DNA of 64,000 nucleotides from Patiria pectinifera (taxonomy: Eukaryota > Echinodermata > Asteroidea > Valvatida > Asterinidae), in NCBI GenBank assembly GCA_029964075.1, contig CM057146.1:13039501-13103500 (forward strand), in the 5' to 3' direction. The translations under genes and the position numbers were made by a program. A model generated the notes under the pieces. The model made no database searches, was not told the origin of the DNA, and worked only from the letters and a program-made list of their open reading frames with translations. Shown here in pieces: positions 25,249-35,827 of the stretch (within the stretch, counting starts at the first letter, position 1; each line of letters opens with the position of its first letter).

Positions 25249-25499
25249 TAACCCTCCGGTCGTTTGAACAGTCCCAGACAGTCCAAAAATCAATCCTCTT
25301 CCCCTGCTATGCCTTTTACACAGGCTAGTCAACAACAGTCAGATCATATTTCAAGCAAGCACTGTGACTAGTCAAATTCAGTCAACAGACAAAAGCAGGC
25401 AAGAAGTAGGCACTGGGTTATCAATCACCTACTGTCAAAGATCAGCTGCATAAAGTAACATAAACAGTCACAGCCAGTCAATCCTGCTTTATGTTCATG
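25249..25499 (+). repeat. Dispersed repeat, copy B
   Basis: This is the partner of the minus-strand copy at 3431-3684 with small indels and substitutions. It starts TTAACCCTCCGGTCG. The TTAA suggests a TTAA-targeting element, but the other end here has no TTAA. Confidence 0.75.
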
Positions 25500-26337
25500 T
25501 ACCGTACCGGTAGGCTGGGAGCTTTTAACTGTTGAAAACAGTCACTTGATTGATTTTGACTGAAAGGACAACTTTGCACAGAATGTGTGTTTGCATAGGA
25601 GGCTGAATTACACATGTAGCTTTGTGTCAGTCTGCCAGACAATACAGTTCAGAGGGGTTCCAATAAAAAGCCAAAACAGACTTACACACTTTATTCTCAG
25701 GCCTTTAAATGTTGTATGGATTTTTCACTGTGAGCTGACAATCAAACCAACTTTAAAATTGACTTGTTGCTGCAGAGAGTTTGTAAATAATGTCCAATTA
25801 GGAATGTGGCATGCAACCCTTCTTTCCTGGGATACGCTACTCAAAAATTACAGACTGGTTATCGTAGAAGTATGTTGAATAAGTGCATGACATTAATATC
25901 CCAGTTTCTATGACGTACGGTTTACACTGTCAACACATTAATTGGGTTACGGGATCTCACGTACGTGTACAGATAATCGCTTCTCCACAACTTGCATGAT
26001 GTTCGACCACATACATGTAGACAACATACATATGTGACATTCAGGATCTGGGTTCCAACCACTCCGTCAAAAACATCATGCAACCAACACATGTTTCAAT
26101 GGTGTACAGCAATAAGCGAACGTTACAATATGCCAACTGAACCAACTGCATGTACTTGTTTCTGTGGGGTGCATGGGGGAGCTGTAACTTTGCGGCATAC
26201 CGGTACATTGTAATTTGGCCTATGTGTTTTTATGATGAGTGTATTTAAGTAAATACATACCGGTACATGCACACATGGGCGGACCGTCACCGCGTTATGG
26301 GGAAGTTTGTTATTGTCAGGCAAATACCAGTAGGACC

Positions 26338-26440
26338 GAGTTATGGGGACTTTCTGCTGTCCCCATAGCGTCTTCGGTCCCCATATACTGTACATGTAGT
26401 ACCATGGGACAACTCGTGTGTAGTCCCCATAGTTACGGAA
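26338..26440. repeat. Inverted repeats of GTCCCCATA
   Basis: ATGGGGAC at about 26344 and the inverse GTCCCCAT at about 26359 form a short hairpin. Two more GTCCCCATA words follow, and TATGGGGA lies upstream near 26295. This suggests a decayed palindromic repeat. Confidence 0.5.
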
Positions 26441-27131
26441 CAAGTACCGGTAAGTGTGTACATACATACATGTATATACATGTAAAGAGAAAATTAGCTC
26501 ACTCACTGGACTTAAAATTTCCCCATGTCTTCCTTTAAGAAGGAAAATACAAAAAAGTAAATATTACACTAAGATCTGTGTTTTTGTACATTTATTTTCC
26601 CAGTACACGACGAAACTGCCAAACATTATTAGTCTGTCTACCACCCTGAGGCCATCTCAAAAACGTTCCCAATTATATGATTTGGTCATTCTCACCTCTT
26701 CTTTTTTAACCCCTCTTCAATAGCAATCGCCCACCCTGGGTGTCAAAAATTGAGTGACCACTGCACTCGACCCTCTCCATGTCCACCAAAATGGCTGGGT
26801 TGTTTTTCTTGCCCCGGGGACCGGAAAAGAGCTTGAGCAAGTGCCCCAATACAACCCAACCATAACACATTTGAAAACATCCATGTGCGTACACAAATAT
26901 CCTGGTCCCTATCTATAAACTTGCCTTTAAAAAAAAAAAAAAATTGAGATACCGATTAACAATGTGTTGGTAAAGTTAGAAAGAGTCTGCTTCGCCCACA
27001 CACACTTGAGTAGCCCTTGTACAAATAAATCAGGGTTTTGGAAACAGCTCCCAAGCCACTGTCGGGTTGGCCTACTGGGCACCAGACTCATAAACACTAA
27101 GTGATGGTTGACTGGCTGGCTGACGGACTAC

Positions 27132-27653
27132 TTAAAGGGAAAATACAACATTTGCAAACATCCAAAAATAAAATTACCAAATCATATTGAAATACCTTGC
27201 TGGACTGTTAGTGAATGACAGTGTAAAGCATCCTGTAAAATCATGGCACCTGGTATACTGTCATTTTCAAGAAAAGTGGTATTTTTGTATCAATTTCCAA
27301 CGCTGATCGGCCGATCAGCGTTGGTAAAAACTGGGTTTTTTTCAAATACTGGCCCCAATTGACCATCGCACTTGTTTGCAATCGATTACAAACCTATGAA
27401 CGGGTACGAGCCAGCTAGACTGGTTCCCTGACCTTACAATTACCCAATGTATGTAAACTGCTCTGTTTCTTCTTATATGGAGTCAGGGAACCAGACTACA
27501 GGAAAATGATTGTTTTTCTTGGTTTTTATAGCATTTTCAAACCCAAAACCTCAAAAAAGTCAGTGTAACTATATTTGCCATATATTTCCAACCCCGCAAT
27601 TTCATCCATTTCTGAAAATTACAGCAAAAGCAAATGATGTATAGTCCCTTTAA
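27132..27653. mobile_element. TTAA-flanked MITE (Kolobok/T2-like), copy 2
   Basis: This is a 522-bp copy of the 3.8-kb element, nearly identical over most of its length, with TTAA at both ends and terminal repeats AGGGAAAATACAACAT and ATGATGTATAGTCCCT. It carries a perfect 28-bp palindrome with arm CCAACGCTGATCGG near 27299-27326, and an inverted pair CTGGTTCCCTGAC/GTCAGGGAACCAG about 65 bp apart. It has about 85 bp (about 27335-27420) that copy 1 lacks. Confidence 0.9.
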
Positions 27654-28689
27654 AAACTACACCAATCAGTACCCGTGCCTGCTTGGTCGGTACCTGCGCA
27701 CACACACCAGGTAACTGGTGACCTTTCCTCCGTTAGTCATAAACACTACTGTGAGCAATAGAGTGGCAATTCTACCATCGGGGATTTTTTTTTTAATGCT
27801 AATAATAGATCACTCCCCGCCACGTGCAGCTGTCATTATGCAAATGAGGTGAGGAAGGAGGTCACAGATGCAGGTCAAGACCGGTATTTCAGGAACCAAT
27901 TTGACGACCCGATATGATATCATCTGGGTTTTTTTTTTTAGTATTGTATGATTCCAGCATACCGATACACAAGCTGCCTGTTCAACGGGCCTTAGACTAC
28001 AGTAACAAGCTTTGTTTTCAAAAAGCTTTTGCTTTTGGGGGGTTGGAGACATTTTTATAGGTTTTCCAAACACTTCTTGATATACCGATAACTTGGAATC
28101 CTAGATAGAAAAAAAGTCTCACTGATACATGTATGTATAGAGTTTAGATCTGTAATTTTCCCGACTTTAAATCCATTAATGGGTTTGCAGATATTTTCAT
28201 AGATAATTAAAATATAGCAAGTCACAATTGTTTCAAAGTTACCGTACATGGTAAGTGGCCTACACATGTACATGTAATTGTTTTATTTATATTTTATTAG
28301 TACCGGGTACATATATCTGTTCCCTTTGCTAGCAAAAGAACAGTCCACTTGTTCCTCCAAACAAAAAAAGTACCCAGCGCATTTTCTTGGCATGCCTGCT
28401 ATCCAGCAACAATCAATAATGTTGGAGAATTATTTTACCGAGGCCGTGAAAAAACAACCAGGCCTGGATGGGCTGAAATTTAATTGAGCATACCTGGCTT
28501 GCAACCCATGGGATGATTAATTGTTTATTGTTGCAAGAAATGATGACTGCTGTGTCCACACATACACACACAACAGACAGACAGGCGGTGATGCGGTAAA
28601 TGCCTCGACACCCACAAAAGTGTTGCAATTGAAGTATGCGTTAAGTTTGGTACAGTGCACTTTTAATTGGAATTACAATCAGAACTTCA

Positions 28690-28730
28690 AACCCTTTGTT
28701 CTGTTGTATAGAACCCTTTGTTCTGTTGTA
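28690..28730. repeat. 19-bp direct repeat
   Basis: AACCCTTTGTTCTGTTGTA occurs at 28690-28708 and 28712-28730, three bases apart, directly beside the A-rich end of the LINE fragment. Confidence 0.9.
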
Positions 28731-29018
28731 ATAATAATAATAATAATTACACATTTATACCGCGCAACATACCGGTATCTGTCCAGAAACAGGACACCCA
28801 AGGCGCACGTCAGGAAAAAAAAATTGGAGGAAAAAAGGTTCGAATCAATGAATGAAGTATTAATCAAATCATGAGAAGGTTTTGGTGTATAAGAAAGCCT
28901 TCAAATTTGACTTAAAATACTGTAGGGATGAAGCTTCGTGGATGCCTCTTGGGAGAGTGTTCCAGACTCGTGGTGCAGCCACTACGAGTGACCTAGAGCA
29001 CTTTACAAGAAGACAACA
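28730..29018 (-). mobile_element. 3' end of a CR1/L2-type LINE
   Basis: On the minus strand a 49-codon frame (29018 to a TGA at 28869-28871) contains VAAPRVWNTLPRG and then SLQYFKSNLKAFL. This pattern, APRxWNxLP followed by FKxxLKxxL, is the well-known C-terminus of CR1/L2/Rex-type reverse transcriptases. The 3' UTR follows, ending GCGCGGTATAAATGTG and an (ATT)n tail at 28730-28748. An in-frame stop just upstream of the frame and the loss of the rest show a truncated, dead copy. Truncation at the 5' end is typical of LINE insertions. Confidence 0.88.
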
Positions 29019-29401
29019 CTATCAGAAAGCATAAAGGCTGGTTCATATTTCACACGAATCTCAGTGCAAAGCGAATTTGTTACGGATGCGATTTGGTAAT
29101 GGAGAACGCCACAATGAAATTTCAAGTGTTGATGTCGTGAAATTCCATTCTCTTAAAGTACCGGTATGAACTGGCCTTAACACCTTGTAGTGTGGTAAAA
29201 GAAAAAAACATAAGAATGAACAACTGGCTGGAAAAGAATGGACTCTTATTTTATCAAATTCAAAAAAAGAGAAGATGTTAGGATAAATACAGTAGCTACA
29301 TGTAGTTTCAAAACATAGGGAAACTTACCGATTTATTGTAAGAGTTAAAGACGTTAGAGATACGGTAAATCAAGAATTAAATTATTTTTCGCGATACAAT
29401 T

Positions 29402-29756
29402 TGGGCGATTCACAATGCAGTGCGCCACCAAGAGTTTGCTATGGAGAGTTCATTTTTAAGTTTACGGTTGACAAAACATGGCCCATTTGGATGAGTGTCA
29501 GTAGAAAACTTGAGCTAATTTGTTATAGATTGGGGCAAAGCGTTCTGCCGCCTTACAGAAAACTCCATATCGATAACACGAAAACAAAAGGGCAAACAGA
29601 TACTCGAATCATACGCTTACGAACTTTCTGGCCGTAAAAACTAACAATTTCAAATGTCTCATGCTGCGAATTTGTCGACCATCTCCCACAATGCACTGGG
29701 AAAAATTAACTCTCTGTGGCCAACTCTTGGTGGCGCACTGCATTGTGAATCGCCCG
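29402..29756. mobile_element. MITE with about 50-bp terminal inverted repeats
   Basis: This is a 355-bp element. The left end GGGCGATTCACAATGCAGTG is repeated in inverse at the right end and the match continues for about 50 bp with few differences. AATT flanks it on both sides (29398-29401 and 29757-29760), a possible 4-bp duplication. No transposase is present. I cannot assign the superfamily. Confidence 0.85.
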
Positions 29757-30361
29757 AATTCTCTGCAGGGTGTTTATGTTCAAGCGCACAAAACAATATA
29801 GAAACGAATTACAGCCACGGGGCAATTTTTGCTTTCTGTACATTTATTGAATAACGGCATGTGCATTCATGAACATCTTCTCTTCTGCACATAGTGATGC
29901 AACAGTTTCATATCTCACAATTTTTCCTGCACCTGGGTACCGACCCAAAACCAGCATTGAACATCATCACTCCCGCGGTGACACAATTATACCATACGGC
30001 ACCATGGCAACTGGTTTCAGCATACTGATTGGCTGTTGCTATGCAAGCCCCTTTGGGCATACCAGCTCCTGATTGGTTCCTTCAGGGGGGAGCTGGATAT
30101 ACATTGTGTAGCACTGGGGATTCTCTTCCAAATTCTATTGGCACCATGGGGTGCTCATAATGCTCATAACTTTCCAGTGGATGGCCGTTTAATGTTAGAC
30201 CCTTGGAACCAAGAAAAACAAGTTAGCACTTGGTTGGAGAGATAGGGCTGATGCTGCTGGATTCCTTCTTTACTTGCAACAATGGAGGAGGCAAATGTGG
30301 GATTTTTCAGGTCAAAGATCAAAATACAAGTAAAGTTCTATAGTAAATAAAAAAAGAAGTA

Positions 30362-30641
30362 TAGTCTCTCGCAAGCCAATGTGGCCCATCAGGCCGGCAT
30401 TTATCTCCGGTTTCAGTAGCATGAAACGACTGGGAATATTTCTACTCCCCCTGGATGGGATGCTAGTCCATTGCAGGTTTACTCTCCAGCTAATGCTGTT
30501 ACCATACTCCTGGGTGGAGAGAGGCAAGTGGGGGTGGAGTGGCTTGCCCAAGGACACAACATGTGGCCAGCAGCTGGATTTGAACCCCGGACACTCTGAT
30601 CAGGAGTAACAAACCCTAACCACAAGGCCACACTTCCCCTA
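30362..30641 (-). mobile_element. tRNA-derived SINE, nearly complete
   Basis: On the minus strand the head is TGGCCTTGTGGTTAGGG (A box) and GGGGTTCAAATCC (B box). Then come GTGTCCTTGGGCAAGCCACT and CTCTCCACCCAGGAGTATGG, and a body ending near TCAGGCCGGC-type sequence. Parts of this layout recur at 53282-53353, 56200-56490 and 59436-59545. It shows no protein potential. Confidence 0.85.
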
Positions 30642-33600
30642 AAGTTCTATAGGTATTACTTAAATAATCACAATATTTACAAAAGAAAACATCATGTTTT
30701 CCATATAAACTGGAAATCCTTATACGGTAGCAGAAGGCAAGGACTCTTATTTCCAAGGGGTGCAAATGCACTCAGGCTCTTTAATTTCCTCAAACCTTTG
30801 AAAATCTGCAAAAAAACCTCTGATTGAATTTTGAAGGATCTGGGGGTGGGGGAGGGGGCTCAGTCCGAGTTAGATTAGAGTTTACCGGTATTTAACATGG
30901 AAACCAGCATCAAAAGAGAAAGGGTATTATCTTGGAAGAGTATGAATACCTCAAGCAACCCACAAAAAAAAAGGACTTTCACCCGCAAGAGCACACATGC
31001 AGTAGGTTGCTCAATGGAGAAATGGAGAACTTCCTTCGGTACCCTATAACAAATTGGTTTTAATGTCAAAGTGTAGTCAAGACATGAACACAGACCTATA
31101 ATAGATCCAATGGGTCAACCAGCAAATGGGCCTCATCACCCACTCAAGCCAATCACTGCAAGACAAATGAGCAGTAATTAGCAGGTGCCATCTACCTGCC
31201 AACACCAATTACTCACTTATTACTGGGAGGAGATTAGGAGCCAGACACCCCCCTGCAGGATGGTTAATTGTGGGGATTATTACTGTCAGCCCTAAGGCTG
31301 TAAACTGCATGAGTTTTGGGGAGGACAGGGGAACTGGGGGAGGGGAATGTTGTGGATTCACTATGCCCTGGTTTTGTCTGACAGGGGTGATGGAGGGTGG
31401 CAGATAGAGGGGTTGATCTTCTTGGAAGAGATCATTGGGGAGGATTAGCTTGATCATTATGTGCAGATAAGGACTGGGAGTGGGTAAAGTGTGGCCATTA
31501 AATCACCTTGAAAGCAGATCGTTGGATTCTATGTTCCATGGTGGTGGTAAAAGTGAGCCGGTATCATTAAGATCCGGGATGTCACGAAGCGTGATTTGGT
31601 GAACTTGCTTCATATTGCTCAAATTCTAAATAAATCTGTTAAGCCTTCGAAAGCTACAATGAATGGTAACTGCTTTATTACAATGTACATATGTACACTA
31701 GATAGTCACCATTCAAAGTTTGTCTACATTAAATGTGTACAGTTGCCCATTTTTCATTTAAGTATCTACATCAGAGTTGTCCCTGTAGAATATATTGAAG
31801 AAAAAAAACAGAACATGGAAACAAGAAAACAAGAAGAGAGGAAGGAGCATGAAATGATATAACAAAATCTTACAAATGTGTAGCTGATGGAAACGGGGCC
31901 TTTTGCTTTGTCCTGTAAAGTAATCAAGATGGAAAAAGCGGAAGATCTTCCCACAGGAATGCAGGCCAGATGGGCACACTCCCCTGTCAATTAAAAAGGG
32001 TGCATTTTCCTGTGTCCTGTGCCACACTTTGCCTATTATTTATGCTCTATGACACTCCTAAACAAAACTGCAAAGTGGTAGGATGGGCAATTAAAACCAG
32101 TAGGAAGTGCTTGAGCGATGAGCTCGGAAATCAGTAGCCCACCGCCTAAATTGATACCGTTGGCAAGTGGGCATGTGTGTTTTTGCTGTACCAGTAACCT
32201 GTAACAGTCACTGCTTCAATTAATTGGCAGCTATTAGGAGAGGGTTGGGAGGGGGGTGTGAGTTCAGAGGAGACAGGGTTATCTCTGGCCAGATAGCAGG
32301 GAGAGGAAGTGATGATGCCAAGTGACAAGATACACAGCCATGGAGAAGATAAGACAGTCTCATCACCCCCAGTCTTCAAGACATCTGCCTAACGAAACAT
32401 TCTGTGGTTGTGGAAGTCAGTGTGGTCTATCAAAATAAATTCTGTTTGCAGTTCTGGTATAAACATGGGGGTTTTTCCCCTTTGATCCGGACAAAACAAG
32501 ACAACAACAATCTTGTGTTTGAAGACATCTGTTGCATTGTATATTTACAGGGCAATTTCCTTCAGTTTGAACAGTGTGTGTGGTGTGTTTGTGATGGGCA
32601 CATGTAATAAATTTTTGTTGACTTGAGTTTGCTTGTCAATTGAAAATTTTATTTACAAGTACAGACATCCTACAGTGTGTTGTTTACACAACTTGTTTAC
32701 CTGTATGGCCTGTCATTTTGTCCACTACCCTGACTCCTTTAGGGAAATTTAAAAGCAATAATATGTATAAGTTACATGTATCCTGCGAGTGGGAATGTAA
32801 CACAGAATAATGTGGAGCGTCCATAGTCCCACATGCCATGAGGCCGAAGGCCGAGTGGTAAGTGGGACACTTATACCGGTAGGTATAATAGGCCTATAGC
32901 ACAGTTTGTTGCTATGGATCGACCGATCAGGAGGGAGGATTCAAGTTTGCTAGAACATGAATTACTGTATTTGGTTTTTGCCCTTCGCCGAGGTAATTTA
33001 TTTTATTTTTTTAGCGTGTCTCCCCAACGCAAATTTCAACTTTGCAGTTGATCATGGACTCTCTGAATTACACGCAGAAGTACTATGGGTTCCTACACAT
33101 ACACAAAAGTTAACTGGAACCAGTACATGCACACAGTATATGTCCCTCTCAGGAGTGGTCACAGACCATCATGCACTGCTCATGCCTGGAGTCCATGCTG
33201 TGAGTAGAGTTTCCGTAGGTCTATATCTTTGCCTGCCTAATTAGCCTGTCATTCCATCTGCTATCTTAACGGCTTAATTAAAATTTCAACAAAACCAGCC
33301 ATGAGCTCAATTAACTTGTCCTGATGTAACCTCAGCAGGGATGTAAACAGGAAGCGTAGAATCCATTCAACAGGAGAGTTCCACAGTGTAATGACCAATT
33401 AGTTGAGAGTTGAGACTGATAGATAAAGCAGGCACCCAGCTCATCAGACATTCAGGCACACGCCAGTAATTAATGCTGGACCCAATGCTGACCACAAAAC
33501 AGTACCCTGGGGTGCTGTTTGGTGCCCCTTCACTGGGGTATCAGGGTTTAAAAAGTTATCACAGGCATCTGTATATATTTACTGTACATTGCATGTAACA

Positions 33601-34846
33601 TACATGTTTGAAGAAGAATATCGACAAGCAAATTTTGGCTTGTTTAACCAGTTAGCGACGGGATTATTTTGACATTAACCGGACCCAGGCACGGGATTGT
33701 TTTGCATGAACCTCGATGCCAGACGGGTTCAGGCCGTCATCTGCGGGTAGCACACCCTGATATTTCCGGCGAGCAGGTCGCAGACAGATATTTCTGGCTT
33801 CGCTCGTTGCGTATTTATCCGTCATCAGTACCGAATACCACAAAAACTTTGCGTCTATACACATCATCCGACCTGAGCTTATCAAGAAACTTCAAATTTT
33901 CATTTTGAAATTTCTTGTTTCCTTATCGAGAAATTTCAAAATAAGTGCAAATGCTGTACTTTCTCGATGGTTTTACTGACTTGAGAAACATGATTTGTTG
34001 AAGTGTTGGTCCAAAACTTGATTAGGATTTTGATCCCGAAATGCATCCACTCCTTGACAAGCGCAGTCAAGCCAATATGGATGCAATAAGAGGATGTTAC
34101 CTGTATCAACAAGATGAATCAATTCTAGTCTTCGGAATGGTGGCACCCCGACCCCAGAAATTACATGTACAGTAGGAGCTAAACTCATATAAACACACAT
34201 TAGCTTGAATATAACATCCGTGAGGTATACTCAGAATTTCTTGGGTCTAATATTAACTGATTTTTTTTTTTTAATTACCAAAATCCAAAGAAAAAACAAA
34301 GAAAAAATCTGACACAAGACAGGCACATGGGAAACCAATTTTATTATTTTTGGTAAAGTACCGCACTTAATGATGTGACCACCACCATGCCCAGTTCAAG
34401 GTCTAGATTGACCCCAACAAAGGTTGAATTTGTTGTTAAGTAATTTCCTTTGCCCCAGGGAGAGGAGGCTAGACATCCTGATGGAGATAGAGGACTGACC
34501 AGGAGGGCCTGCTGAACAGACCTTGGGCTATGCTTCTCGCTGATTGATCAGGATGCGATGTGCACTCTTTCCTGCTTGTACTTTGCATGGGTTGCAAAGT
34601 CAACGTTGTTTCACAAGTCCTCACAAAACGTTGCAAGTACATCACAAGTCCTCACATTTCCATCACAAGTCCTTACAAGTTCATCATACAATGTAACATT
34701 GAAAGTCATTGAGTCTGGAGTTACATGTAAGTAACAAGCTACACGTATTCCCCCCCCCCCCCCAAAAAAAAACCCCAACTGCAACAAAACAGTCCTTCTC
34801 GGGTGATGCGATCAACTTTGTGGACACACACCACATACTGTACACT
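30642..34846. other. No gene seen; AT-rich with small hairpins
   Basis: There is a stem-loop at 33883-33917 (CAAGAAACTTCAAA with TTTGAAATTTCTTG), followed by a third related arm. A CpG-rich stretch lies at about 33660-33860. A C14/A9 homopolymer block is at 34750-34772. Repeated CATCACAAGTCC words at 34608-34690 resemble the interior of the 35.6-kb hAT MITE. Confidence 0.5.
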
Positions 34847-35528
34847 AGTGTTGTGCATCGGGTCGGGTGGACCAGGGCCCAATTTCACTGCGCTGCTCAA
34901 CAGTTAGCAGAAAAGTTGCGCTTAGCATAGCAGAAAAATGTGCTAACCTTAAGCACTATTTCACGGCTTGGACGTGGTAACGGTCACGCGTGCATGGAGA
35001 TTTCTATTGTTACGTCACTAAGTAAAGCACATTTTTCCTCTGAAGTAAGCATGCCTTCTGCTGTGCTTATGCTTACGGTCTCCATGAAATACACGGAGGC
35101 TCTGTTAGCAGATCTGAACTCCCTAAAAGCAACCAGACCTTACCCGACAAAAATTCAAGGAAAACCAACCCGAACCGATCCAGTCCGCTTTTTCGTCGTC
35201 TCTCGGTAACTGTAACCGTACGATACTCACAACGTGACCTACTGGTGTTAGACCGTGTGTAAGAAGACGGCAAACCACATTTAGTTTTACCGGGCACAGT
35301 GTCTCTGCAATAAATATTGTACCATGTGAATTCCCCAACTGTTTCAGGTTTGTTTGTTTTTGGGTGGGGTGTTATTTCGGGTTTTTCCAAAATGGCTTTA
35401 CCGACCCGACCAGAAAATAGCAAATGCAAAACCAAAACCAGTCCGACTGAAATGATGGACAAACCGACCCGACCCGAAGTCAGTTTTGGGTCGGTCAGGT
35501 CGGTTTAGGGTCGGGTTTGCACAACACT
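34847..35528. mobile_element. Possible hAT-like element with CGGGT-rich ends
   Basis: The outer 11-bp inverted repeats match exactly (AGTGTTGTGCA at 34847-34857; TGCACAACACT at 35518-35528). Next to each end are runs of GACCC/GGGTC words, seen in some hAT-type elements. I found no matching 8-bp flanks. An older repeat (34873-35100) related to the 14.1-kb copy lies inside. Confidence 0.45.
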
Positions 35529-35625
35529 TCCGGTCCAAAAAGCTTCAGGATGGAAATGCAATGCATTAAAATGTTCCTTTGTAGTTATCTGTATGATGGT
35601 CAATATCTCATTCATAGTTTGACTG

Positions 35626-35827
35626 CAGTGTTGTAGTCGAGTCCATAGAAGTCCCTTTCATAAGTTAAGTCACAAGTAAACGGGATGAACAATAACAAAG
35701 GAATGCCTTTGCAACAGTTCATTTGAAGAGCTAGTGACTTGACTTGAGACTGAAGGACTTGTGATGGACTTGCAGGGACTTGTGATGGACTTGCGATGGA
35801 CTTGTGATGGACTCGATTACAACACTG
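35626..35827. mobile_element. hAT MITE with perfect 8-bp duplication
   Basis: This is a 202-bp element flanked by TTTGACTG at 35618-35625 and 35828-35835. The ends are CAGTGTTGTAGTCGAGTCCA and the inverse TGGACTCGATTACAACACTG. The interior has repeated GGACTTGTGATGGACTTG units. CAGTG ends and 8-bp duplications are hallmarks of hAT elements. It is non-autonomous with no coding sequence. Related copies are at 39446-39651 and, decayed, at about 63590-63712. Confidence 0.95.

Noticed and set aside
33664-33908. CpG-rich stretch with open frames on both strands, considered as foreign or bacterial DNA
   Set aside because: No recognisable protein in any frame, and flanks show the same repeats as the rest.
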